Source: Enterococcus sulfureus ATCC 49903 (GTDB taxonomy: Bacteria; Bacillota; Bacilli; Lactobacillales; Enterococcaceae). From it: 64,000 bases of DNA. Both the position numbers and the translations under genes were made by a program. The DNA lies in NCBI RefSeq assembly GCF_000407605.1, contig NZ_ASWO01000003.1, forward strand, positions 124,001 through 188,000, written 5' to 3'. Each line of letters opens with the position of its first letter. The first letter of the stretch is position 1. This document shows positions 29,641 through 37,654 of this stretch, piece by piece. Below the pieces are notes generated by a model. The model did not search any database and had not been told where the DNA came from. It worked only from the letters and a program-made list of their open reading frames with translations.

Positions 29641-30159
29641 TTACTTAACTTTCTTAGGGTTTTCTTCAACATTTTGTTTGTGATACACGATTAAATATAT
29701 TAGTCGAAACACTAAAATTCCAATGATGAAGCTAAACCAGAGTGGATTTTGTAATAAAATCATCACTTTGCCAAGTAATGGAATGCGAAATACATATTGG
29801 CCAACGACATCGTCCCGCTTGATTTGCTTCATATCTTGGATGGGATTGTGATCGCCTTTAGTGGTAATCCACTCTTGATCTAAAGTTAAGATTCGATGTG
29901 TAACAAGCATCTGCTCATCTTTGAATGTAATGATTTGATCAGGAGCTAGTGCTTGTTTGTCGATCTGTTTTATAAGTATGTAATCACCCGTATTTAATGT
30001 AGGTGACATGCTTTCGCTCACTACTGTATAGCCTTTGAATCCGAAGAGACCCCTACTATTAGGATTCGAAAAAATATTTAGCAAGCCGATAATCAAAACG
30101 AAGATCACGAAGATTGTAGTAAAGATACGGAAGATCGTTGTTAACAAAGTGATAATCAT
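29641..30159 (-). CDS. sipW: SipW-like (ER-type) signal peptidase I
   Basis: A 172-aa signal peptidase with an N-terminal transmembrane helix (about 7-30) and a second near the C-terminus (about 133-155). The catalytic Ser50 is in SESMSPTL. The position that carries Lys in ordinary bacterial type I peptidases is His88 in VTHRIL, and TTKGDHN follows (Asp103). This Ser-His arrangement marks the SipW/ER class, which in Bacillus processes TasA. The cargo would be the two AYF[TN]D-type secreted proteins upstream in the same cluster. AGGAGG lies almost on the first ATG, so the true start may be a few codons downstream. Confidence 0.88.
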   Translation of the reverse strand: MIITLLTTIFRIFTTIFVIFVLIIGLLNIFSNPNSRGLFGFKGYTVVSESMSPTLNTGDYILIKQIDKQALAPDQIITFKDEQMLVTHRILTLDQEWITTKGDHNPIQDMKQIKRDDVVGQYVFRIPLLGKVMILLQNPLWFSFIIGILVFRLIYLIVYHKQNVEENPKKVK

Positions 30160-30171
30160 TCCTCCTATTCT

Positions 30172-30822
30172 TTAGATGATTCGTTCAACTGTAAATAACT
30201 GGGTTGGTTGATCACTAAGATACAAGTACGCTTGCTGATTTATTTTGATATACACCAAGCTTTGAATGGTTTTATCGTGATAGGCTTGGCGAACTTCTTG
30301 TACATAACTTGCTAAAAAAGGAAACCATTCTTCAACTGTATAGGGACGGTCTAAAACGATTGTATAGAGCATTTGGCTTTTCTCTAAATAATAGACTTGT
30401 CGACTAGATTGTAGTGAAAAATCAATGCTAGGAGAATGCTGTTTTGTTGTTTGCTGATAAATATACCCGATAAATAAATGTGAACCTAAAGGATCGATCG
30501 TATAATAAATGCTATTTGGTAAAGCAATAGTCGGGTCAAAAAAATTTGTATGTTGTAATTGTAAAAGTACGGGCGAATGTTCTTGTTGATATAGTTGCTG
30601 CCCATAAGTAATTAATTCTGATCTCGATAGAGGGGAGGTAACATTTACAAGTCGGTAACTAAAGGAATCCGTTTCTTTTTTACGAATATTTGTCGCAAGA
30701 TAATGTTCATTTTTATAGTGAGATTGATTGATCTTATCTTTAAAGATATAGCTTCCAATAGCTATAAGACAAGTAAAGCAAAGTATCAAAAGGAATTTTT
30801 GACGATTAGAAAATGAGTTCAT
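30172..30822 (-). CDS. Membrane-anchored protein of unknown function in the SipW cluster
   Basis: A 216-aa protein with one N-terminal hydrophobic helix (about 10-27: FLLILCFTCLIAIGSYIF) and a presumed extracytoplasmic remainder rich in Tyr and Gln. No lipobox or sorting signal is present. It lies 12 nt before the signal peptidase gene and 109 nt after the 584-aa secreted protein, so it is part of the cluster. It could be an assembly or anchoring factor for the secreted proteins, but nothing in its sequence demonstrates this. The ribosome site is weak. Confidence 0.65.
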   Translation of the reverse strand: MNSFSNRQKFLLILCFTCLIAIGSYIFKDKINQSHYKNEHYLATNIRKKETDSFSYRLVNVTSPLSRSELITYGQQLYQQEHSPVLLQLQHTNFFDPTIALPNSIYYTIDPLGSHLFIGYIYQQTTKQHSPSIDFSLQSSRQVYYLEKSQMLYTIVLDRPYTVEEWFPFLASYVQEVRQAYHDKTIQSLVYIKINQQAYLYLSDQPTQLFTVERII

Positions 30823-30931
30823 CGCTTTAACCTACTAACATTCAGATTTCGATACAGTTTCTTTTACCTTATCGAAAATACAAAAAGAACACAAGTCCGT
30901 TTTTTTGAGAGTTCTCACCTCGAACTAGTCC

Positions 30932-32686
30932 TTAAGGTATTTCAAGCGAGGTTTGTATAGTCTCTGAAGTCGTTTCTTCCTGAGTAGATGTGACTTGTGA
31001 TGTAGCTGTCATAGCATCTGTAGTTGATGGGGTAGGTTCAGTCTGTGTTGGACTTGTTTCGTTTTCTTTTGAACTAGATGTGGATGTTTCTGTCTGTTTC
31101 GTTTCTTGAACAGGCTCAACACGAACTGATTTAGTATTTTTAGGTCGAATCGATGAGAGCGAAATATAATCGCTATAAATGAATCGACTGTCGTCTTTAG
31201 CAGTTGCTGCTCTTTGCAAAGAAAAATTAAACCCCTCTTTTTGTAGTTGTTGCGGTGTGAAGTATAATGTGAAATTCAATAGTGTCCCGTTATTTGAGCG
31301 ACTTTCTTTAATCGGAACAGTGCTAAATTCACCATCTAACTGTAACGAAAAACTAGAACTTTGATTTAAAGGATCATTTTGACTGATGTTAAAATATAAA
31401 GGTACTTCGTAGTAGGGTGCTTTGTAGCTTATTTCTGATGGTGTACGCAACTCGACTGTTTCAATACCTGCTTTTTGAATCGTATATTTTTTTTGTAAGC
31501 GTGCCTGAGTAAAACGAGTAGGCAATGTTTCATCTAGTTGAGTCGATACCAAAGCACGTGTCAATAACACTTGATTTGTTTTCGTATTGATCAATTGTAA
31601 AGAACCAGTATTCCCAGAACGTGTAGTCAGCTGTTGAATCGCAATATTTGTGGTATGGATAGACAGTGAAAAATCATGTGAGTTCGTTAAAGCCCAGCTT
31701 AAGTCAGGATTCATATCAGATATATTAGCTGCCGTTAGCGATGAATTGTTGACGATTGACGAAAAAGACAACGTAGTACGATCAGGATTGGTTTGAATCG
31801 TAGTATCTGTTTTCATCGCGAGATTGTTAATTGCTAAATCAGAAGCAAAAGCAAACTGACGAATGGATAGTTTATCTGATCCAATCACCATATATTTCGT
31901 ATACATAGTTTGCTCGATATGTACCTGCGAAGGTTGATCGTTTGTAGACTTTTCTACACCCAATAACGTGACTTTAAAGCCTTTTTTAGGCACAAAACTA
32001 GTCGATACATTAAAATAAGTTCCATTATTTGTTTTAATTTTATGTGCAAATAACTTATCGACCGTAGTTTGATCTAAAGGAGAATCGATATCGCTTGATA
32101 GATAGAGTGTTGGTTGATTCAACAAAATGAAATTGGGATCTGAGACATAGTACAACGTATTTGTAAGATAATAAGGTTCGCCTTTAAATAGTGTCTCGTC
32201 AGGCCACTGGGCTAGCTCGTCTTCTTGATTCGTGATGTTTATTGACGCTGTAGCGATTGGAACAGACAGCGTATGATCTAAAAATATTGGAATTGTAATT
32301 TTAAGCTCTTTAGGGTGATTTTCAGGTAATTCTTTGATTTTTTTTATCTCGATTTGTCCAGTGAATTTCGTACGATCTTGATTCACTGTTAGTCTTTTAG
32401 GAAATTTGAGTGTAATGTAGTCAGACCATGGATTAGACTCTTTACCTAGATAGACATCAGACGTTAAAGTGGTTTGGCTTTCAAGTTGGATATCCACGGT
32501 TTTTGTTTCATTGAGTGTCTTTAACGAAACGAACAGATCATTTAGTTTTAAAGTTGGTTTGTGTAAGGTCAGCGTAGAATTGATCGTTTTTGTATCATTA
32601 AAATATGCATAAGTTTTAGGTAAAAAAGAGAGAAAAAGAAGCGTACATGTAGTAAAAAGCAAAAGGTAAACCAGTTTACTTTTCAT
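30932..32686 (-). CDS. Large secreted protein with TasA/CalY-type signal peptide
   Basis: A 584-aa protein. The signal peptide ends FLPKTYA with predicted cleavage after Ala27, giving a mature start YFNDTKT like that of TasA/camelysin proteins cleaved by SipW. The body is Ser/Thr/Asn-rich with beta-type repeats and little charge clustering, suggesting several Ig-like domains. The last 75 residues are a Thr/Ser/Glu/Pro-rich tail with no LPxTG motif or transmembrane anchor. AAGGAG lies 8 nt before the ATG. It follows the TasA-like gene by 29 nt. A role as surface or matrix protein is inferred only from the signal type and context. Confidence 0.72.
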   Translation of the reverse strand: MKSKLVYLLLFTTCTLLFLSFLPKTYAYFNDTKTINSTLTLHKPTLKLNDLFVSLKTLNETKTVDIQLESQTTLTSDVYLGKESNPWSDYITLKFPKRLTVNQDRTKFTGQIEIKKIKELPENHPKELKITIPIFLDHTLSVPIATASINITNQEDELAQWPDETLFKGEPYYLTNTLYYVSDPNFILLNQPTLYLSSDIDSPLDQTTVDKLFAHKIKTNNGTYFNVSTSFVPKKGFKVTLLGVEKSTNDQPSQVHIEQTMYTKYMVIGSDKLSIRQFAFASDLAINNLAMKTDTTIQTNPDRTTLSFSSIVNNSSLTAANISDMNPDLSWALTNSHDFSLSIHTTNIAIQQLTTRSGNTGSLQLINTKTNQVLLTRALVSTQLDETLPTRFTQARLQKKYTIQKAGIETVELRTPSEISYKAPYYEVPLYFNISQNDPLNQSSSFSLQLDGEFSTVPIKESRSNNGTLLNFTLYFTPQQLQKEGFNFSLQRAATAKDDSRFIYSDYISLSSIRPKNTKSVRVEPVQETKQTETSTSSSKENETSPTQTEPTPSTTDAMTATSQVTSTQEETTSETIQTSLEIP

Positions 32687-32715
32687 ATGATCGCTCCTTT
32701 ACTCATTGGTATAAA

Positions 32716-33345
32716 TTATTTAGTCGTTTCTAGATGTTGCGTAGCAGTTACTTGAATTAAGTCTGGAATAGAAGACAATAGATCTTCTGATTGTGCCGTA
32801 TTTCGAGCATCATTTTCAGCTCCATAAGGAATATGGATCGTAAGATTAAAACTTAGCGTTTCATTAGGTGAGATTGTATCTAGCACCATTTCATTTTTAT
32901 CAATTGTTGTAACAGTATTATTCTGGGTAACAGTAAACGAATGAGCGATACCTTCAGGAAGTTGAGATGACATTGTAACAGTAATATCAGCTTTAGCTGT
33001 TCCAGTATAAGGGATCGTAATTGTTTTTGTAAACGTGTCTCCTGGTAGTACATTAGTAAATGTAGTCGCAGTATTTTTTGGTTCGATATTTGGATTCGTA
33101 AAGGTTAATTTTTCATTTGTAAAACTTTGATCATCTTCTTTAGTATTTCCTTTATATGTCCAATTCGCATCTTTAAATTCGCCTAGTGTGACGCTACCTT
33201 TTTTCAGATTCAAACCGCTATCTACCTTTTTACTATCGGTAAAATAAGCATATGTTCCATATGTTGCAACCCCAATCAGCAACAAAGCAACTAATAAAAT
33301 CGAATATCTTTTTCGTCCATGTTTTTTCTTACTTCCTTGGTCCAT
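32716..33345 (-). CDS. TasA/CalY-like secreted protein
   Basis: A 209-aa protein with a basic N-terminus, one signal helix (about 14-30) and a mature start after TYA (Ala33): YFTDSKKVDSG then LNLKKGSVTL, matching the SipW-cognate signal and first beta-strand of TasA/camelysin (CalY). The rest is a beta-rich domain with the typical phrases NVLPGDTFTKTI and IPYTGTAKADITV. TasA forms biofilm fibres in Bacillus. The frame reaches 33441, but GGAGG lies 8 nt before the ATG at 33345, which also gives the standard short n-region. First gene of the cluster. Confidence 0.83.
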   Translation of the reverse strand: MDQGSKKKHGRKRYSILLVALLLIGVATYGTYAYFTDSKKVDSGLNLKKGSVTLGEFKDANWTYKGNTKEDDQSFTNEKLTFTNPNIEPKNTATTFTNVLPGDTFTKTITIPYTGTAKADITVTMSSQLPEGIAHSFTVTQNNTVTTIDKNEMVLDTISPNETLSFNLTIHIPYGAENDARNTAQSEDLLSSIPDLIQVTATQHLETTK

Positions 33346-33959
33346 TTTCTTTTCCTCCATAAATGTTTTTCCTGTTTTTAAATTGCCAACGAGTAGAATC
33401 ATAACAGTTTTATATAGTATAAACAACTTAAAAACACTCAAATAACAGAGATGTTTTTTGTATAAAAATAAAAAAATGTAAAAAGATGTGAATTAAATGG
33501 ATTTAAGGGTGAGAAAAATAAATAAAAAAAAGTATTATATAATTTGTTTTAACAGTATTCTTTAGTTTTGATACTTTTTGACATCAAAATATCTTGAGTA
33601 TTCATATCTTTTTTTTCACAAATAATACTGTATATACTTTTAGTAAGCTTTATAATGATAAAATAACGTTTATTCCAATATAATATCAACTGTTTTTTCT
33701 TCTTGTTGCATTTGGATATGCGGATTAAAGGTGTAAAGACATATCTATTTTTAAAATAAAATATTTATGAATAACGCAAGCGTAAAAAATCCAAATGAGC
33801 AATTGCTAAGAAATAATGAATTTTTAGTATTGCGACGTGTAATTTCTAAAATTTCATCGTATAATGAAATAAAATTAGGTGAAAGCGCCTAAAAAACGGA
33901 AATTTTGAAAGAGCTCACGTGAAGTGGGTGCTTTTTTTTGTGGCATTAGGAGGTTTGTT
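33346..33959. other. Long AT-rich intergenic region between the TasA-like gene and the MFS exporter
   Basis: About 610 nt, strongly AT-rich, without a credible gene. It must hold the promoter of the leftward SipW cluster, which I cannot place with confidence. At its right end are a TATAAT (33860-33865) and a two-hairpin leader of the MFS gene, listed separately. Confidence 0.6.
33860..33940 (+). promoter_or_regulatory. MFS-gene promoter and attenuator-like leader
   Basis: After TATAAT (33860-33865) comes a hairpin TAGGTG/CGCCTA (33876-33891), then AAGAGCTCAC/GTGGGTGCTT (33909-33933) followed by eight T, a terminator in front of the gene. The arrangement suggests conditional termination. I do not recognise a known riboswitch class and see no leader peptide. 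Confidence 0.55.
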
Positions 33960-35135
33960 ATGAAGAATCGAATGTTGATTGTTGCATATGTCAATTTGTT
34001 TTTAGTCTTTTTAGGAGTCGGTTTGGTTATCCCTGTTCTACCATTGTTAAAAAATGAGATGAATTTCTCTGGAACGACAATGGGGATGATGGTGGCTATT
34101 TTTGCCTTTGCACAATTGATCATCTCACCGATTGCAGGTCATTTATCTGATGTATTTGGTCGTAAAAAAATGATCGTGCTAGGGATGTTACTGTTTTCGC
34201 TATCTGAGTTAATGTTTGGTTGGGCACAATCTGTAGAATGGTTTTATCTGTCACGCGTGATTGGTGGAGCATCGGCTGCTTGTATTATGCCTTCGGTAAC
34301 TGCATTTGTAGCAGATTTAACGACTTTAGAAGAACGTCCTAAGGCTATGGGATATGTTTCAGCCGCTATTAGTGGAGGATTTATTATTGGACCTGGTATT
34401 GGTGGTTTACTAGCAGTATTTGGAACTAGAGTCCCTTTTTATGCTGCTGCGCTCATGGCGTTACTGGGTTTCTTTTGCTCATTGTTCTTTTTAAAAGATA
34501 CCCCAAGTGTTGTAGCTGAAGAAAAAGCGACCCGTGAACATAAACCAGGGATGTCGGTTTTTTTAGAAGTTTTAATGCATCCGCTATTTCGAGCATTTTT
34601 TATCGTCATTTTAATTTCATCATTTGGACTTCAAGCGTTTGAGTCGATGTATAGTATTATGGCTACTCAAAATTTTGCATTTACGACAACAGAAATTTCA
34701 TTGATGATCATGATTAGTGGAAGTTTGGCGTTGGTAATTCAGATTTTCTTCTTCCACCGTATCGTGCAATTGATGGGAGAAATTCGCTTGATGCAATTAA
34801 CATTCTTTACAAGTGGTATTTTTGTCTTGGTGATTGCAATGACGAGTCAACGTTGGTTAGTCGTTGTGTCTACATTTATTGTCTTTCTATCTTTTGATCT
34901 ATTTAGACCAGCTGTTACTACTTACTTATCGCATCATGCAGGTAGTCGTCAAGGTGTGATCAATGGGTTGAACTCTACGTTTACAAGTGTTGGGAATATT
35001 TTAGGTCCGGTCTTAGCGGGCATGCTATTTGACATCAATCCATTTTCTCCTTATTTTGTAGCTGGAATCATTTTGTTGGTCACTGGTATCGTATCATTAA
35101 GTCTAAGCCGTCGTTCTGCTACGGTTACAGAATAA
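33960..35135 (+). CDS. MFS multidrug efflux transporter (NorA/EmeA-like)
   Basis: A 391-aa protein with 12 predicted transmembrane helices. It carries the MFS motif A variant GHLSDVFGRKKM between helices 2 and 3 and the drug:H+ antiporter motif C region GFIIGPGIGGLLA in helix 5, which point to an exporter of the DHA1 group like NorA and EmeA. Substrates cannot be read from sequence. The frame extends upstream to 33924, but AGGAGG lies 6 nt before the ATG at 33960. The terminator-like leader may make expression inducible. Confidence 0.83.
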   Translation: MKNRMLIVAYVNLFLVFLGVGLVIPVLPLLKNEMNFSGTTMGMMVAIFAFAQLIISPIAGHLSDVFGRKKMIVLGMLLFSLSELMFGWAQSVEWFYLSRVIGGASAACIMPSVTAFVADLTTLEERPKAMGYVSAAISGGFIIGPGIGGLLAVFGTRVPFYAAALMALLGFFCSLFFLKDTPSVVAEEKATREHKPGMSVFLEVLMHPLFRAFFIVILISSFGLQAFESMYSIMATQNFAFTTTEISLMIMISGSLALVIQIFFFHRIVQLMGEIRLMQLTFFTSGIFVLVIAMTSQRWLVVVSTFIVFLSFDLFRPAVTTYLSHHAGSRQGVINGLNSTFTSVGNILGPVLAGMLFDINPFSPYFVAGIILLVTGIVSLSLSRRSATVTE

Positions 35136-35175
35136 AAAAGAACTTGTACGTTTTCACGTACAAGTTCTTTTTTTT
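35134..35175. terminator. Bidirectional terminator after the MFS gene
   Basis: AAAGAACTTGTACG pairs with CGTACAAGTTCTTT, loop TTTTCA, A- and T-runs on either side. Confidence 0.93.
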
Positions 35176-35533
35176 AAGTTTTTAAGACTCGTGAATAACT
35201 CAAAATAGTGAAGAGAAAACTACTACCGGCAAGGTACAAGTAGACAACAAGATAAGGTGAATCACTGCCTGCAATAGTGAGTATACCCGTCAATACAGCG
35301 TAAAAAATCAAAGAAGCAAGACCGGTATTAAAACTTAGAAACCCGAAACGAGTGAGCGGGCGTACTCGAAAATGATGGGATAATAGAAAAAGTAATCCAC
35401 TAAAAAATGGAATCGTCCAAGCAAAAGATAAGTAAACCGATGTGACGCCGTGACCAAAATAATTGTAAAGTAATTGGAATACATATAAGCCTAGTGCGCT
35501 TAAGAAATAAGGAATCGATCGATGTGTCTGCAT
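35174..35533 (-). CDS. Small four-helix membrane protein
   Basis: A 119-aa protein with four hydrophobic segments (about 8-26, 35-52, 63-82, 92-112) and short basic loops. It is the last gene of a leftward operon, 15 nt after the phosphodiester glycosidase gene. I recognise no family. Its place suggests a helper in the cell-envelope pathway of its neighbours. Confidence 0.65.
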   Translation of the reverse strand: MQTHRSIPYFLSALGLYVFQLLYNYFGHGVTSVYLSFAWTIPFFSGLLFLLSHHFRVRPLTRFGFLSFNTGLASLIFYAVLTGILTIAGSDSPYLVVYLYLAGSSFLFTILSYSRVLKT

Positions 35534-35548
35534 ATAAAAACCTCCTGA

Positions 35549-36451
35549 TTATTTAAAATATACGATATCGCTGACCGCGCGCTCTGAACTTTGACCGCTA
35601 CCGCCAACGGTTTGATTGACGACTTTGCCATTAAAGTAAAGTGTTGTTGAACCACCGCCATCTAAGTTATAGCCAGTTTGGACACCATTATCTTTCATAA
35701 CTTGTGCAAGTTGATATAAGGATAACCCTTGGCTATCATCTGTTCGTCCTTCTGAAACGACGATCAAATAATGGTTTGTTCCGATCTGACCAATTGCCGT
35801 TCGAGGGTTACTTGCAGCAGATTGACCGACTTCTGTCGATTCGTCTACTACGATGGCACTATTTTCAACTAATGCCGGTCCGAATGAGAGTACTTGTTGA
35901 GCATTTAGTGTCGAAGCATCAGTGGTCGCTTCATTAACGATTGAAAAATCACCATTTTTATCGATCACTAAAGCATCGGTATCGCCATTTGCACTATCGC
36001 GATAAAGAGTGCCGTTTCGAACGACAAAACCTGTACTTCTAAACCCATAAAAATCACCGTTGATCGCTAAAATCGCATCGTTTGCTGCAGCGATCGTCGA
36101 AGTGGTTTCCTTGATATTGCGGCCATAACTATTGTCCGCCAAAGCTGTAAGCAAGTGACTTGGATCATCTGTTTGGACATCGACTAAATAGACGGTCGTG
36201 TCATCGATCCGCTGTTCTGTAAGTGAAATAGTTAATCCATTGCCGCTATAACTAGTATCTGTTTGAACGACTTCTGTATTTTCAGTTGTTGCAGTAGTTG
36301 AAGTATCCGTCGTTGTTGTGGTTTGTGTCGTCGCCACGATTTGGCGATCTGGTAAAACAAAAGCTTTCAATAAGATAAATCCACTACTAGCGAGTAAAAA
36401 GACGCCGTAGATAATGGCCCAACGAAATGGTCGTGCTAAAAATTTTTTCAT
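35549..36451 (-). CDS. Secreted phosphodiester glycosidase-family protein (NAGPA domain)
   Basis: A 300-aa protein with an N-terminal membrane anchor (about 13-33), a Thr-rich linker (about 42-62) and an extracytoplasmic NAGPA-like domain. Conserved features are AINGDFYGF, the FGPALVENS block, NPRTAIGQ and the C-terminal GYNLDGGGSTTLYF. The family contains the human mannose-6-phosphate uncovering enzyme and bacterial exopolysaccharide-associated proteins; bacterial substrates are poorly known. The TTG at 36457 is in frame, but GGAGG lies 9 nt before the ATG at 36451. Second gene of the leftward envelope operon. Confidence 0.85.
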   Translation of the reverse strand: MKKFLARPFRWAIIYGVFLLASSGFILLKAFVLPDRQIVATTQTTTTTDTSTTATTENTEVVQTDTSYSGNGLTISLTEQRIDDTTVYLVDVQTDDPSHLLTALADNSYGRNIKETTSTIAAANDAILAINGDFYGFRSTGFVVRNGTLYRDSANGDTDALVIDKNGDFSIVNEATTDASTLNAQQVLSFGPALVENSAIVVDESTEVGQSAASNPRTAIGQIGTNHYLIVVSEGRTDDSQGLSLYQLAQVMKDNGVQTGYNLDGGGSTTLYFNGKVVNQTVGGSGQSSERAVSDIVYFK

Positions 36452-36465
36452 AAACAAAATCCTCC

Positions 36466-37509
36466 CTAAGTTGTATGGTTAAAAATAAAATATTTTTGGA
36501 TTTGGAAACTAAAGAAAAATAAGCTTAAATCGACGAACAATTTAATGATCAGTAATGATGAAAAGATAGTGGATAAGGCTGAAACACTCACCCCGCTGAT
36601 CACAAGTTGTGCGATAAATAAAACTAAATATTTCCAACTTGATTTTTGCACAGGTGCTTCATCTGAAAAGACAAATTGTTTATTTAAGTAGTAATTGCAA
36701 ATTCCTGCAGTCACGCGTGCCAACAATGTAGCTAGAAAGATCATCTCGCCAGCTTTGCCTAAAACTAAAGACAGTAACATAAAAAATCCGATATCGACAA
36801 AGGAAGAAGTCAGTGATGACAGTAAGAATCGTAAAAAAGGAAAATAGACTAATAGAGAATCTTTGATTGGTCGAAAATGCGTTTGTTCATTGTTGTTTTC
36901 ATAAATAGTTTCGATCGTAAAAGTTTCTAGATCCCATTCAAATTCTTTTAACGCGAGTAAGACATTCATTTCGTATTCAAAGCGATTGCCTTTGATCGCT
37001 ACTAAGTTTGGGATTTGGATGGTAGCAAAGACACGTAATCCTGTTTGTGTATCTTCTAATTTTATTTTAGTCGCGAATCTGAAAAGTTGGCTGGTAAGTC
37101 GATTGCCATAATAACTTTTTGTTGGAGTCGCTTCTTTACTAAATGACCGTATTCCTAAAATAATTTGATTGGATTGGATAAATTGTGCTTTTTCTAATGC
37201 ACGCGTAATATCTTGGATCGTATGTTGTCCATCGCTGTCAGCTGTCACAAATCCATTTTTTTCTGGAAAATGTTTTTCGATATAACGCATACCGTAGCGT
37301 AAAGCAAACCCTTTTCCTTGATTGATTGGATAACTTAAAAAATGTACATGTTGTTCTTGGACGAATTGTTGAAACGTATCATGATATTCTGATCCGCTGC
37401 CATCATCGACGATTACGATGGGGACAGGGAGGGTAGCGATAAGTTGTTTCATAAAACGGACTGTTTTATCAGATGGTTCATAAATAGGAATTAATAAAAT
37501 TGAATTCAT
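36466..37509 (-). CDS. Glycosyltransferase family 2 fused to a GtrA-like membrane domain
   Basis: A 347-aa fusion. Residues 1-210 are a GT-A fold family 2 transferase (PIVIVDDGSGS, then TADSDGQHTIQDI carrying the DxD-like Asp pair), like dolichol-phosphate-mannose/polyprenyl-phosphate glycosyltransferases. Residues 220-345 form a GtrA-like domain of four helices, thought to flip or hold lipid-linked sugars. Together they likely make and present a polyprenyl-phosphate sugar for decorating an envelope polymer. A GTG at 37518 is in frame, but GAGG lies 8 nt before the ATG at 37509. First gene of the leftward operon, under a CiaR-like box. Confidence 0.85.
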   Translation of the reverse strand: MNSILLIPIYEPSDKTVRFMKQLIATLPVPIVIVDDGSGSEYHDTFQQFVQEQHVHFLSYPINQGKGFALRYGMRYIEKHFPEKNGFVTADSDGQHTIQDITRALEKAQFIQSNQIILGIRSFSKEATPTKSYYGNRLTSQLFRFATKIKLEDTQTGLRVFATIQIPNLVAIKGNRFEYEMNVLLALKEFEWDLETFTIETIYENNNEQTHFRPIKDSLLVYFPFLRFLLSSLTSSFVDIGFFMLLSLVLGKAGEMIFLATLLARVTAGICNYYLNKQFVFSDEAPVQKSSWKYLVLFIAQLVISGVSVSALSTIFSSLLIIKLFVDLSLFFFSFQIQKYFIFNHTT

Positions 37510-37539
37510 CTCGTTCACCTCGATTTAGTTGTTGGCTTT

Positions 37540-37572
37540 ACTATAAAAGATTCGACTTAAATCAAACTTAAC
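37540..37572 (-). promoter_or_regulatory. CiaR-like promoter of the glycosyltransferase operon
   Basis: On the minus strand GTTAAG-TTTGA-TTTAAG (37572-37556), exactly 10 nt, then TATAGT (37545-37540). The same repeat and spacing occur at four other places in the window. Confidence 0.72.
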
Positions 37573-37587
37573 GACAAAATGACGTCT

Positions 37588-37620
37588 CTTAAGTTTGATT
37601 TAAGTTTGTTTTTTTAAGAT
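37588..37620 (+). promoter_or_regulatory. CiaR-like promoter of the VTC/DUF4956 genes
   Basis: CTTAAG-TTTGA-TTTAAG (37588-37604), 10 nt, then TAAGAT (37615-37620), 35 nt before the gene start. It is a head-to-head partner of the minus-strand box, with an identical 5-nt spacer. Confidence 0.68.
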
Positions 37621-37654
37621 AAGACCAACGACAAAACAGAAAGGAAGAATAGAG

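Noticed and set aside
30932-32686. LPxTG or WxL surface protein
   Set aside because: No sorting motif, membrane helix, basic tail or WxL domain could be found at the C-terminus.
33487-33505. TTAAATGGATTTAAGG upstream of the TasA-like gene as another CiaR-like box
   Set aside because: The repeat distance is 10 instead of 11 nt, the first half lacks the G, and no -10 hexamer lies at the required spacing.
33860-33940. PreQ1, guanidine or other known small riboswitch
   Set aside because: The loop sequences do not match the consensus of any class that I could test by eye.
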